Notes under the pieces: model-generated | Seen by the model: the letters and a program-made list of their open reading frames with translations, nothing else | Databases searched by the model: none | Told to the model about the DNA's origin: nothing | Program-made: the position numbers and the translations under genes | In this document: one piece after another, positions 35,070 to 43,168 of the stretch | Layout: each line of letters begins with the position of its first letter | Position numbering within the stretch: the first letter of the stretch is position 1 | NCBI RefSeq assembly: GCF_006539185.1 | Contig: NZ_BJMN01000010.1 | Coordinates: 1-64,000 of the forward strand | Source: Streptomyces gardneri | GTDB taxonomy: Bacteria; Actinomycetota; Actinomycetes; Streptomycetales; Streptomycetaceae | DNA: 64,000 nt | Direction: 5' to 3'

Positions 35070-35120
35070 GTCCTCGGTCAGCCGGCGTCCTCGGTCAGCC
35101 GGCGTCCTCGGTCAGCCGGC
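35070..35120 (+). repeat. Three perfect tandem 17-bp repeats
   Basis: GTCCTCGGTCAGCCGGC occurs three times without a gap (35070, 35087, 35104). The third copy covers the stop codon of the adjoining minus-strand gene. Each unit contains the palindrome GCCGGC. Confidence 0.85.
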
Positions 35121-36128
35121 TTCGCCGCACGTCGGGTCGGCGATCGCGCTCACCGTGTACGGGGGCCGGCCCGGCGGGTCGTCGAGCTGGCTGTTGACCA
35201 CGTACAGGCGGCAGCCGTGCCGCGCGAGCGTGGTCGGCAGGTCGAAAGGACCTTCGGTGAGGCGATGGGTCACCGTGCCCGACCTCAGCTCCTCGTCCAG
35301 CCGGGCGATGTACACACCGTGCGGGGCGCCGTAGTTGAGTACGGCGTACAGCGTCCGGTCACGGAGCACCATGCCGTCCGCGCCGAAGGACTCCGTGCCC
35401 AGGTCGAGTCGGCTGACGTCCCGGTCGGCCGTGCCGACGCGCCAGACGGCCTCGGTGCCGTTGGACGCGACCAGCAGGGCGGTGCCCGAGTCGTTCGCGA
35501 CGATGCCGTTCAGCAGCCAGTACCGCGCGGGGAACTGCGGGAACGCGGAGCGGATGTCGAGCCAGGGTTCGAGCGGGCCGATGGCGCCGCCCCGGATCTC
35601 CGCCCGGAGCACGACGGGGTTGGCCCAGTCGGTCACGTACACCGCGTCCTTCGTCACCGCCAGGTCGTTCAGGTCGGGCGCGCCGAGGGGTCCGTCGGGG
35701 GCCGTCCGGGTGGCCAGCAGTCGTCCGTGCCGGTCGTGGACGGTCAGCTTCGCGCCGCCCACCGAGAGGACACGGCCGCGCCGGTCGGTGTGGACGCCCA
35801 GAGAGCTGGGGCGGTCCTCCAGACCGCGCGCCGGGAAGGGCTTCATCTCGGGGGAACCGACCCGGCCTCGGTAGAGGGCGCCCGTACCGTCCGAGGACAC
35901 GTACATCGTGCCGTCCGGGGTGATGGCGATGCCCTCCGGGAGCACGCCGGGTGCGCGGGAGACGACATAGGAATCGGGCAGGTCGCGGGCGTCGGCCGGG
36001 GCGGGCACGGCGGCGAGGACCGTGAGGAGGGCGGTGGTGGCGGTGAGGCGGACGACGGAGCGGGCGGTTCTTCGGGCAGGGATCCTCGTGGGGATTCGGG
36101 CGGGGATTCGGGCAGGGATGCGGCGCAT
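35112..36128 (-). CDS. Secreted beta-propeller (SMP-30/NHL-like) protein
   Basis: A 338-residue exported protein. The n-region of the signal peptide is a repeat, RRIPARIPARIPTRIPARR, followed by the hydrophobic core and cleavage near ADARD. The mature part has propeller-type blades: PEGIAITPDGTMYVSSDGTG, LNDLAVTKDAVYVTDWANP and LNGIVANDSGTALLVAS. This resembles SMP-30/gluconolactonase-like or NHL folds. Substrate and role are unknown. It stops inside the 17-bp tandem repeat. The ATG at 36128 is chosen because the signal peptide begins there. Confidence 0.65.
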   Translation of the reverse strand: MRRIPARIPARIPTRIPARRTARSVVRLTATTALLTVLAAVPAPADARDLPDSYVVSRAPGVLPEGIAITPDGTMYVSSDGTGALYRGRVGSPEMKPFPARGLEDRPSSLGVHTDRRGRVLSVGGAKLTVHDRHGRLLATRTAPDGPLGAPDLNDLAVTKDAVYVTDWANPVVLRAEIRGGAIGPLEPWLDIRSAFPQFPARYWLLNGIVANDSGTALLVASNGTEAVWRVGTADRDVSRLDLGTESFGADGMVLRDRTLYAVLNYGAPHGVYIARLDEELRSGTVTHRLTEGPFDLPTTLARHGCRLYVVNSQLDDPPGRPPYTVSAIADPTCGEAG

Positions 36129-36233
36129 CGGTACGGCCTCCGGTGAGGGGGTCGACGACGTGGACACCCGCAGCGTGCAACGGAGTCGGCGGTGACGCAT
36201 CGCCTTTCCCCTCTGGGTAAAAGGGTCCGACGC

Positions 36234-36246
36234 GCCGATAATCGGC
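36234..36246 (+). promoter_or_regulatory. Palindrome overlapping a probable -10 element
   Basis: GCCGAT-A-ATCGGC is a perfect inverted repeat containing GATAAT (36237-36242), a good -10 hexamer. With initiation about seven bases later the transcript would begin at or next to the ATG at 36251, so a leaderless mRNA is likely, consistent with the lack of a ribosome site. Confidence 0.45.
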
Positions 36247-36250
36247 TCAC

Positions 36251-37348
36251 ATGATCCGCCTTCACTTCACGGCCGCCGATCTGCGTCAGATCACCCTCGC
36301 CCCGGCGGCCAACGCGCTCTCCGAGACCGCCCTGAGTCTGCGGCTCAGCCTGCGCCTGCGTGCGGGCGGTGCGCGCGAGCGCGCCAGCGGTGGCGGTGGC
36401 GGTGGCGGTGGCGGGAGTCACGGGTACGGGCTGTGGGACAGGCCGCGTCCCGCCGCCCGGCAATGGCACCGGTCCCTGCGGGGGACCGCGAGTGCCCGGG
36501 CCGGTGTCCTGGCCGAACTCGTCACCGAGGACGGGTTCATGCCGGACTTCCTGCTCCAGCCGTCCCTGCACGGCTTCGCCGACGCGCTGGAGGCGGCCGT
36601 CTCGACGCCGGCGGAGCAGCTCGCGATCGACCTCGGGATCCCCAGGGCAGCGGGGCGGAACGGCCACTTGACCCGACCCGGACCGTGGGCCCTGGAGCTC
36701 GCCCAGGGCTCCGCGAGTGCGACCCGCACGCTCGTCGACGACACCCGCCGGTACTTCCGGACCACGGTCGAGCCGCTCTGGCCACGGATTCGCGGCGACG
36801 CCCTGACCGATCGCGCGCTGCGCTCCGAGATGCTGCTGCGCGGAGGCGTGGACGCCCTGCTCACCACCCTGGCGCCCACCTGGAGGTGGCAGCCGCCGAC
36901 GCTCCACCTGCCGTCGGCCTCGGCGTACGACATCCCGCTCTGCGGTCGCGGACTGCTCCTCGTGCCCTCCTGGTTCGCGACCGGCCCGCTGGTGATGTAC
37001 CGGCCCCGGGCGGCGACCGTGCTCGTGTACCCCCTGCACGACGGCTCCGACGGCTCCGGCGACGCGGACGCGGGTACGGGTGCAGCCGGCGCCTGCGCGG
37101 CCGGAACCGGCGGCGGGCCGGAAGCCCTGGCCGCGCTGCTCGGCCGCACCCGCGCGCAGGTGCTGGCCCTGCTCCGCACTCCCGCCACGACCACCGCCCT
37201 GGCCGAGCGCGCCGACATCTCGCTGCCGGCGGCGAGCCGGCACACACGGGTGCTGCGCGAGGCCGGTCTCGTCGACACCACACGGACCGGCGTCGCCGTC
37301 CTCCACACCCTCACGCCCCTCGGGCACGGCCTCCTCGCCGGAACCTGA
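36251..37348 (+). CDS. ArsR-like winged-helix regulator with large N-terminal domain
   Basis: A 365-residue protein. The C-terminal about 80 residues form an ArsR-type winged helix (LGRTRAQVLALLRTPATTTALAERADISLPAASRHTRVLREAGLV). The N-terminal about 280 residues (MIRLHFTAADLRQITLAP onward) match a Streptomyces family found with this helix. Two low-complexity inserts stand out, a Gly run near residue 50 and a Gly/Ala/Asp run near 270. No metal-binding cysteine motif is apparent. Confidence 0.7.
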   Translation: MIRLHFTAADLRQITLAPAANALSETALSLRLSLRLRAGGARERASGGGGGGGGGSHGYGLWDRPRPAARQWHRSLRGTASARAGVLAELVTEDGFMPDFLLQPSLHGFADALEAAVSTPAEQLAIDLGIPRAAGRNGHLTRPGPWALELAQGSASATRTLVDDTRRYFRTTVEPLWPRIRGDALTDRALRSEMLLRGGVDALLTTLAPTWRWQPPTLHLPSASAYDIPLCGRGLLLVPSWFATGPLVMYRPRAATVLVYPLHDGSDGSGDADAGTGAAGACAAGTGGGPEALAALLGRTRAQVLALLRTPATTTALAERADISLPAASRHTRVLREAGLVDTTRTGVAVLHTLTPLGHGLLAGT

Positions 37349-37375
37349 CCGGCGGCGCCCACCTTTGAGTGCTGC

Positions 37376-37942
37376 TCACGGGTTCTTCCGACCGCGCGGA
37401 ATCACCAGGTCCGTCAGGAGCGCTCCGCCCGGGCGGAGGCCCGGCCAGCTGCCGTGCCAGGTCAGGACGGCCGTCGCTGAGGTCGGGAACTTGGTCCGTA
37501 CGCGGTCCAGGGCGTCCCCGACGCCGTCGGCCGCGAGCAGCAGGACGAGGTCTTCGAGGCCCGGGTTGTGCCCGACGAGCACCAGCGTTCCGGTCGCGTC
37601 GGGCACGCCGTGGAGGACGTCGAGGAGGTCGTCGGCGTCCGCCCCGTACAGGCGGGGGTCGTGGCGGACCGGTGGAGGGCTGTCCAGTTCGGCGGCGGCC
37701 AGGTCCCATGTGTGGCGGGCGCGCCGGGCCGGGGAGCACAGGACGAGGTCGGGCAGCACTCCGGTCTCCGCCAGGGAGCGCCCGGCCGCCGGGGCGTCGC
37801 GCAGTCCTCGGGGGCCGAGGGGCCTGTCCCGGTCGGGGACGCCTTCCGGCCAGGCGCTCTTGGCGTGCCGGAGGACGACGAGTCGGCGCGGTCGGCCTTC
37901 GGCGGACCGGGTGTGCTCGGGCGTTTCGGTGGAGGGTGTCAC
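37376..37942 (-). CDS. SixA-like phosphohistidine phosphatase (histidine phosphatase family)
   Basis: A 188-residue histidine phosphatase. The catalytic RHA motif is RLVVLRHAKSAWPEG; further family residues are LCSPARRARHTW and the second histidine in LVGHNPGLEDL. SixA removes phosphate from histidine phosphotransfer domains. The GTG at 37942 is the only reasonable start. It is convergent with the ArsR-like gene (27 bp) and lies downstream of the Rrf2 gene on the same strand. Confidence 0.8.
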   Translation of the reverse strand: MTPSTETPEHTRSAEGRPRRLVVLRHAKSAWPEGVPDRDRPLGPRGLRDAPAAGRSLAETGVLPDLVLCSPARRARHTWDLAAAELDSPPPVRHDPRLYGADADDLLDVLHGVPDATGTLVLVGHNPGLEDLVLLLAADGVGDALDRVRTKFPTSATAVLTWHGSWPGLRPGGALLTDLVIPRGRKNP

Positions 37943-37993
37943 CTGGCCGAGCGTAGGGGGCGGTCCGTCGGACAGCCATGGACGCGCGGGGCG

Positions 37994-38455
37994 CTACGGG
38001 TACGTGCGGACGTCGTCGTTGTAGTCGCGGGCCCGGTCCCGTACGAGCTCGGGCAGGGTGCCCGCCGCGAGATCCGCGAGGGTCGTGCCCTCCAGGACCT
38101 GGCGCAGACTCGTCCGCACGGCGCGCCACACGTCCGGCATGGGCGCCGCCGCGCCCTGGTACTCCAGGCCCGTCAGCTTCAGGTCGCGCACGCTGACCAG
38201 TGGTCCGTCCATCGCGCGGATGACGTCGGCGAGGGTGATCTCCTCGGGCGGTCTGGTGAGGGTGTAGCCGCCGTCGGGACCGCGCACGCTCCGCGCCAGT
38301 CGCGCCTGCCGCAGGTCGCCGAGCACGACGAAGAGGAAGCGGACGGGGATGTCCTGGCGGCCGGCGATGTCCTCGGCCTTGAGAGGGCGGTCCGGGGAGC
38401 AGGCCAGCTCGGCCATGGCCCGGATGGCGTAGTCCGTTCGTGCAGAGATCCTCAC
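37994..38455 (-). CDS. Rrf2-family regulator without Fe-S cysteines
   Basis: A 153-residue winged-helix protein starting MRISARTDYAIRAMAELA, with IPVRFLFVVLGDLRQARLARSVRGPDGGYTLTRPPEEITLADVIRAMDGPL, a clear Rrf2 pattern. The three cysteines that bind an Fe-S cluster in IscR and NsrR are absent; only Cys19 is present. It is therefore probably cluster-independent, like YwnA or CymR types. It is divergent from the FAD/TPR fusion gene, with an inverted repeat between. Confidence 0.8.
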   Translation of the reverse strand: MRISARTDYAIRAMAELACSPDRPLKAEDIAGRQDIPVRFLFVVLGDLRQARLARSVRGPDGGYTLTRPPEEITLADVIRAMDGPLVSVRDLKLTGLEYQGAAAPMPDVWRAVRTSLRQVLEGTTLADLAAGTLPELVRDRARDYNDDVRTYP

Positions 38456-38593
38456 GGACTCAATGTCTCACGACTGGCTCCTTCCTGACCTGGGCGGCTT
38501 GTTACGGGCCGGCCGACGAACCCGGCGGGGGACTCGCCAACGGGCTTGGCAGTGCGGGCTTGTTGTCCGGAAGCGGCGTTGCCACTGCACTTT

Positions 38594-38612
38594 GTTCATC
38601 GAGATAGTGAAC
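38594..38612 (+). promoter_or_regulatory. Candidate Rrf2 operator
   Basis: GTTCA-N9-TGAAC is an AT-rich inverted repeat in an otherwise GC-rich gap between the divergent Rrf2 gene and the FAD/TPR gene. Its position 41 bp before the oxidoreductase start suits repression. Confidence 0.45.
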
Positions 38613-38652
38613 ATTGCTCGTACGTGCCCGTCCCCTCGTTTCGGAGGTCTCC

Positions 38653-41448
38653 GTGGTGTCCGTGGTACCTGTCGTGTCGTCGTCGGCCGTCGCGTCGGCC
38701 GAGTCAGCCGAAGTCCCGGAACCCGCCGAGTCCGGACGGCCTTCGCGGCCCACCGTGGCCGTCGTCGGCGCGGGCGCGGCCGGTGCGCTCGTCGCCGTCC
38801 AGCTCTGCGAGGCCGCGGCCCGGCGCCGTATCGCGCTCGACCTGGTCCTCGTCGACCCGGCGCCGGAGGCGGGCCGGGGTGTCGCGTACGCCACCGAGGT
38901 CCCCGAGCACCGGCTCAACGTGCCCGTCGGCGGCATGAGCTGCTACCCGGACGACCCCGGGCACTTCCGGCGCTGGCTCTGCCGCCACGGCGAATCCACC
39001 GTGACGGCGGCGGACTTCGCCTCCCGGTACCGCTACGGCTCGTATCTCGCCGACACGCTCGGGCGCGCCGTCATCGCCGCGCACGGCACGGTCTCCGTGC
39101 GGCGGCTGCGCACCCGGGCCACGGGGTGCTCCGACGCGGCCGACGGACGCCTTGAGCTCCGGCTTGCCGACGGTGGCGCGGTGACGGCGGACAGCGTCGT
39201 CCTCGCCACCGGGCCGGCGGCGGGCAGGGCGAGCTGGGCCCCGGCCGAGCTCGTCACCTCCGACCGGTTCGTCTCCCGCCCGTGGTCCGCCGGCGCACTC
39301 GACGACGTCGGCGACGCGGACGACGTCCTGCTCGTCGGCACGGGTCTCACCGCCGTCGATCTCGCGCTCGTCCTCGACCGTCCCGGCCGCACGGTGCACG
39401 CCGTGTCGCGCAGCGGGCTGCTCCCCCAGCCGCACGCGGTCGCCCCGCTGCCCGCCGTTCCGCCGCCGCCGGGCCTCGCCGGGCTCCCCTTCCACCGTCT
39501 CCGCCGGGAGCTGACGCGGCACTTCGCCGCCACCCGGCGCGTCCACGGCGACTGGCGGCCCGCGCTCGACGGGCTGCGGCCCGAGATCGTACGGCTCTGG
39601 CAAGGCCTCACCGACGACGAGCGGGCGGAGTTCCTGGGCCGCGACGCCACTCCCTGGAACGTGCACCGGCACCGTATGGCGCCGTCCACGGCCGAGACGG
39701 TCGCCCGGGCCCGGGCCGCCCGCAGGCTCCGCATCCACGCCGGCCGAGTCGCCGCCGCGGCACCAGGGCAGGACGGCGGGCTGGTCGTCTCCCTCGCCGA
39801 CGGCCGGGAGCTGAGTGTGGGCTGGGTCGTGGACTGTACGGGGCCGGGGCTGCGGGCCGACGCCGGCGGCGAACCGCTGTGGTCGGGTCTGCTCGCCGAC
39901 GGACTCGCCGTTCCCGGGCCGCTCGGCATCGGCGTCTCCACCGACCAGGGCCGGCTACTCGACGCCGAAGGGCACCCGGGGCGGCCGCTGTTCACTCTCG
40001 GCGCGTCCCGCCGGGGCGAGTTGTGGGAGACGACGGCGATCCCGGAGATCCGCGCCCAGGCCAAGGAGGTCGCCGAGGCCGTGCTCGCCCCCCTGGCGCG
40101 CGCTCCCCGGTCGGTACGCCGGCGGCCCACCGACCAGTTCGGGCTGCCGCTGTCCACGCACGCCGCCGCTGCGGCGTCCTTCCGGTGCGGACTCGGCCGG
40201 GTGATCACCGTACGGGCGAAGGCGGCCGAGGCGTTCGCGCGCGCCACCGAGTCGGATCCCGGGTTCGCGCTCGGGCACGCCGCGCTCGCCCTGCTCGGTC
40301 ACGAGTGCGGGGCGGATGTGGACGTCGCCCGGGAGCTCGCGGACGCCCAGCGCAGTGTGCGGGAGCGCGGTGACGAGCGGGAGCGGTCGTTCGTCGACGT
40401 CGTCACGCGCCGCATCACGGAGCACGACGCGCAGGGGGGCGGTGCGGGCCGAGGGGCGGGCGCGGGTGACGGTGACACGGCGCTCTTCGAGCACCTCGAG
40501 CGCTATCCCGACGACGCGTTCGCGCTCGGGATCGCGGTCCCGACCATCGCCTTCTCCGGCGTCACGGACCTCGACGGGACCCTGGCGCTCGGACTGGTGG
40601 AACGGACCGCGCCCGCCTACGCGGGGCACTGGTTCCACACCTCGCTCCTCTCGTTCGTCCGGCAGGAGCAGGGACGGATCGAGGAGGCCGGGGAGCTGGC
40701 CCGGGCGGCGCTCGCCGAGGAACCCGCTTCCGGCCATGCCGTGCACGCCCTCGCGCACGTCCACTACGAGTCCGGGGAGCACGGCACCGGCCGGGACTGG
40801 CTCGACGGCTGGATCGGGAACCAGGGGCGGGGCGCCGTGCACCGGGCGCACTTCTCCTGGCACGTGGCGCTCCACGAGCTGGCCCTCGACGACTCCGCGG
40901 CCGTGCGCCGCCGGTGGTTCGCGCAGCTGGCGCCGGGTCAGGTGAACGGGGTGCGGGCGCTCGTCGACTCCGGGTCGCTGCTGTGGCGGGCCCGGATGTC
41001 GCGGAACTGGACCGGGCGCGTGCCCGTCGACGGGGTGCTCGACGCGGTGGCCCGCGAGCTCGTCGAGCGTCCCGCGACCGCGTTCACGGCGCTGCACAGT
41101 GCCGTCGCGCTCACCGCCGCCGGCGACCTCCCGGCGCTGCGCCGCCTGAGCACGCACGCGGCCGGCGCGGACCCGGTCCAGCGGGAGGTCATCGTCCCTC
41201 TGTGCGGCGCGCTGGAAGCCGTACTGGAGGAGGAGTGGGCGACGGCGGTGCGGGAACTGCGCGGGCTGCTGCCCTCGCTGCGCCGGGTGGGAGGCAGCGC
41301 GGCGCAGCGCGAGGTCATCGAGGAGACCCTGCTGTACGCGCTGGTCGAGGCGGGGCACAGCGACACCGCCCGCGACCTGCTCGAACAGCGCCTGGACCGG
41401 CGCGCGTCCCCGCTCGACCGGAGGAGGCTGGCCGGGCTGAACGTCTGA
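38653..41448 (+). CDS. FAD/NAD(P)-binding oxidoreductase fused to a TTC38-like TPR domain
   Basis: A 931-residue fusion. Residues about 35-490 form an FAD/NAD(P)-binding domain of the NAD_binding_9 type: VAVVGAGAAGALVAVQLCEA, ATEVPEHRLNVPVGGMSCYPDDPGHF, VLLVGTGLTAVDLALVL and VDCTGPG. From about residue 500 (GLPLSTHAAAAASFRCG) to the end the sequence follows TTC38-like tetratricopeptide proteins (ATESDPGFALGHAALALLGHE). The frame is continuous through the junction. The GTG at 38653 has GGAGG five bases upstream. It is divergent from the Rrf2 regulator, its likely controller. Substrate unknown. Confidence 0.75.
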   Translation: MVSVVPVVSSSAVASAESAEVPEPAESGRPSRPTVAVVGAGAAGALVAVQLCEAAARRRIALDLVLVDPAPEAGRGVAYATEVPEHRLNVPVGGMSCYPDDPGHFRRWLCRHGESTVTAADFASRYRYGSYLADTLGRAVIAAHGTVSVRRLRTRATGCSDAADGRLELRLADGGAVTADSVVLATGPAAGRASWAPAELVTSDRFVSRPWSAGALDDVGDADDVLLVGTGLTAVDLALVLDRPGRTVHAVSRSGLLPQPHAVAPLPAVPPPPGLAGLPFHRLRRELTRHFAATRRVHGDWRPALDGLRPEIVRLWQGLTDDERAEFLGRDATPWNVHRHRMAPSTAETVARARAARRLRIHAGRVAAAAPGQDGGLVVSLADGRELSVGWVVDCTGPGLRADAGGEPLWSGLLADGLAVPGPLGIGVSTDQGRLLDAEGHPGRPLFTLGASRRGELWETTAIPEIRAQAKEVAEAVLAPLARAPRSVRRRPTDQFGLPLSTHAAAAASFRCGLGRVITVRAKAAEAFARATESDPGFALGHAALALLGHECGADVDVARELADAQRSVRERGDERERSFVDVVTRRITEHDAQGGGAGRGAGAGDGDTALFEHLERYPDDAFALGIAVPTIAFSGVTDLDGTLALGLVERTAPAYAGHWFHTSLLSFVRQEQGRIEEAGELARAALAEEPASGHAVHALAHVHYESGEHGTGRDWLDGWIGNQGRGAVHRAHFSWHVALHELALDDSAAVRRRWFAQLAPGQVNGVRALVDSGSLLWRARMSRNWTGRVPVDGVLDAVARELVERPATAFTALHSAVALTAAGDLPALRRLSTHAAGADPVQREVIVPLCGALEAVLEEEWATAVRELRGLLPSLRRVGGSAAQREVIEETLLYALVEAGHSDTARDLLEQRLDRRASPLDRRRLAGLNV

Positions 41449-41486
41449 CGGGCGAGGCGAAGACGTCGATGTGAGGGATCGTCACG

Positions 41487-41518
41487 GGAGGGGCGGGGAC
41501 CACGGTCCCCGCCCCTCC
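41487..41518 (+). terminator. Strong hairpin after the FAD/TPR gene
   Basis: A 15-bp GC-rich stem with a 2-base loop (inner arms AGGGGCGGGGACC and GGTCCCCGCCCCT), followed by TT, lies 38 bp after the stop. It probably ends the long transcript. Confidence 0.75.
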
Positions 41519-41542
41519 TTCATGTTGCGCTCCTACTCTCAG

Positions 41543-41562
41543 ATGTAGTACTTCTTATACAT
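41543..41562 (+). promoter_or_regulatory. AT-rich inverted repeat at the XRE start
   Basis: ATGTA-N10-TACAT overlaps the ATG at 41561. The only upstream sequence is promoter-like (TAGTAC, TATACA) with no ribosome site, so a leaderless transcript under autoregulation is plausible. Confidence 0.4.
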
Positions 41563-41806
41563 GAGCGAGCAGGTGCACAACAGGCTGGCAGTCGTACGGG
41601 CCGAGCGGAAGGTGTCGCGACAGGCACTGGCCGAGGCAGTGGGCGTCCACTACCAGACCATCGGCTACATCGAGCGCGGCCAGTACAACCCCAGCCTCGA
41701 CCTGGCCCTGAAGGTGGCCCGGTTCTTCGGGCTGCCGGTGGAGGCGCTGTTCTCCCTGGAGCCGTTCCAGCCGCTCACCGACGAGGTCTACGGGAGGAAG
41801 CAGTGA
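41561..41806 (+). CDS. Small XRE-family regulator
   Basis: An 81-residue Cro/C1-type protein: NRLAVVRAERKVSRQALAEAVGVHYQTIGYIERGQYNPSLDLALKVARFFGLPVEALFS. This is the compact YgzD/YozG-like form. It overlaps by one base the membrane-protein gene that follows, and together they form a regulator/membrane pair similar in plan to the DUF2975 operon. No Shine-Dalgarno sequence precedes the ATG. Confidence 0.8.
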   Translation: MSEQVHNRLAVVRAERKVSRQALAEAVGVHYQTIGYIERGQYNPSLDLALKVARFFGLPVEALFSLEPFQPLTDEVYGRKQ

Positions 41807-42330
41807 TGACCACGACGCGCTACGACCGGCACATGTACGCGCTGATGAACGACCGCCGCGCGGCTGCGGTCCACGCCACCACGACCCGGCGGCGGCTTGC
41901 CGTCACGGCCCATGTCGCCCTTACCGCCGTCGGGGTGGGCGCCTGGATCGGCACGGTCTTCGGGCCCGGGTGGGGGCTGGCCCTTGTGGTCGCGGGCGCG
42001 CTGCTGCCCTGGGTCCTGCTCACCGGCGTCCTGAACGGCTCCACCCGCGGACTGCTCGAACTCCGGGGCCGGATGCTCGACGAGCGGCAGCTCGTGGAGC
42101 GCGACCGGGTGCGGGCTCTGGCCCACCGGATCACCCTGTGGCTGCTCGTGGCCGCGGTGATCGGGGCGGGTGCCTACAGCGCCCTGGCGGATGCGCCTCT
42201 GCGTGCGGCCGTGACGCCGGTCCTCGTCGGCGTGCTTGCCGCGCACTGGATGATGCCGCTGTGGGTGGCGGCCCTGCGGGTCCAGGACGAACTCGGAGAC
42301 ACGGAAGACGAGTTCGCCGAAGCGTCCTGA
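41806..42330 (+). CDS. Four-helix membrane protein
   Basis: A 174-residue protein with four hydrophobic segments (about 32-52, 58-75, 107-125, 135-155) and a charged loop LRGRMLDERQLVERDRVRALAHR between pairs. It is not a family I can name. GGGAGGAAG precedes the ATG, which overlaps the XRE stop, so the two are co-expressed. It may sense envelope state or modulate the regulator. Confidence 0.7.
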   Translation: MTTTRYDRHMYALMNDRRAAAVHATTTRRRLAVTAHVALTAVGVGAWIGTVFGPGWGLALVVAGALLPWVLLTGVLNGSTRGLLELRGRMLDERQLVERDRVRALAHRITLWLLVAAVIGAGAYSALADAPLRAAVTPVLVGVLAAHWMMPLWVAALRVQDELGDTEDEFAEAS

Positions 42331-42338
42331 GCGGAGCG

Positions 42339-42370
42339 CGCCGCCCGAGGAGGTCTCGACTCGGGCGGCG
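42339..42370 (+). terminator. Bidirectional hairpin between convergent genes
   Basis: CGCCGCCCGAG and CTCGGGCGGCG form an 11-bp perfect stem with a 10-base loop between the membrane-protein stop and the glyoxalase-fold gene. Confidence 0.65.
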
Positions 42371-42386
42371 TGGCGGCTCCTCGGTC

Positions 42387-43106
42387 TCAGCGGGGAGTCA
42401 GTACGCGGAACTCGTTGCCGTCGGGGTCGGCCATCGTGACCCAACCGGTCCCGGCCGCGGACGTGTCGACACGCGTCGCCCCGAGCTCGACGAGCCGGTC
42501 GATCTCCGCCTGCTGGTCACCGTGGGCCGGGGGTGCGAGGTCGAAGCGCAGCCGGTGCCCGTCCCTCGGCATCATGGGCGGACCACCCCAGGTGAACTTC
42601 GGTCCGCCGTGCGGTGAGCGGATCGCGGTCTCCTGGTCCTGGTCCCAGACCAGCGGCCAGCCCAGCGCCTTGCTCCAGAAGTACCCGACGGCCTGCGAAC
42701 CGTCGCACGCGAGCGCCCCGATGAACCCGCAGTCGGCCAGGAAGTTGTTGCCCGGCTCGATCACGCAGAACTCGTTGCCCTCGGGGTCGGCGAGCACGAC
42801 GTGCTCGTCCTCCGGCGTCTGGCCGACGTCGATGTGCCGGCCGCCGAGTGCGAGCGCCCTCGCCACGACGTCCCGCTGATCGTCGAGCGACGTACTGGTC
42901 AGGTCGAAGTGCATGGGGTTCTGGACGGTCTTCCTCGCCGGGTTCGGAAGGAAGCGGATCCGGAACCCGGTGTCGTCCCCGGGGAGGAGCACGATGCCGT
43001 CGTCGGTCTCGTCGCTCACCTCCCAGCCCAGGAGGCCGGCCCAGAAACGGGCGAGAAGGGGAGGGTCGTTCGCGTCGATGTCAAGCGCGTGGAGGTGGGA
43101 CGTCAT
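42387..43106 (-). CDS. Two-domain VOC (glyoxalase/bleomycin-resistance-fold) protein
   Basis: A 239-residue protein with two VOC modules. The first (residues about 1-115) shows LHALDIDANDPPLLARFWAGLLGWE and ends VVLADPEGNEFCVIEP. The second (about 118-239) shows SQAVGYFWSKALGWPL and ends WVTMADPDGNEFRVLTPR. Such proteins are glyoxalase-like dioxygenases, isomerases or drug binders; the substrate is unknown. The ATG at 43106 begins the first module. Confidence 0.75.
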   Translation of the reverse strand: MTSHLHALDIDANDPPLLARFWAGLLGWEVSDETDDGIVLLPGDDTGFRIRFLPNPARKTVQNPMHFDLTSTSLDDQRDVVARALALGGRHIDVGQTPEDEHVVLADPEGNEFCVIEPGNNFLADCGFIGALACDGSQAVGYFWSKALGWPLVWDQDQETAIRSPHGGPKFTWGGPPMMPRDGHRLRFDLAPPAHGDQQAEIDRLVELGATRVDTSAAGTGWVTMADPDGNEFRVLTPR

Positions 43107-43168
43107 TCCTCGGACCCTGCCCGAAGCACTCCGAACGATCAACCGATTAACCGAACGGCCGATCGCGC

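Noticed and set aside
41561..42330. Toxin-antitoxin module from the XRE/membrane-protein pair
   Set aside because: The membrane protein is larger than known membrane toxins and has no toxin motif; a regulator/sensor pair is simpler.
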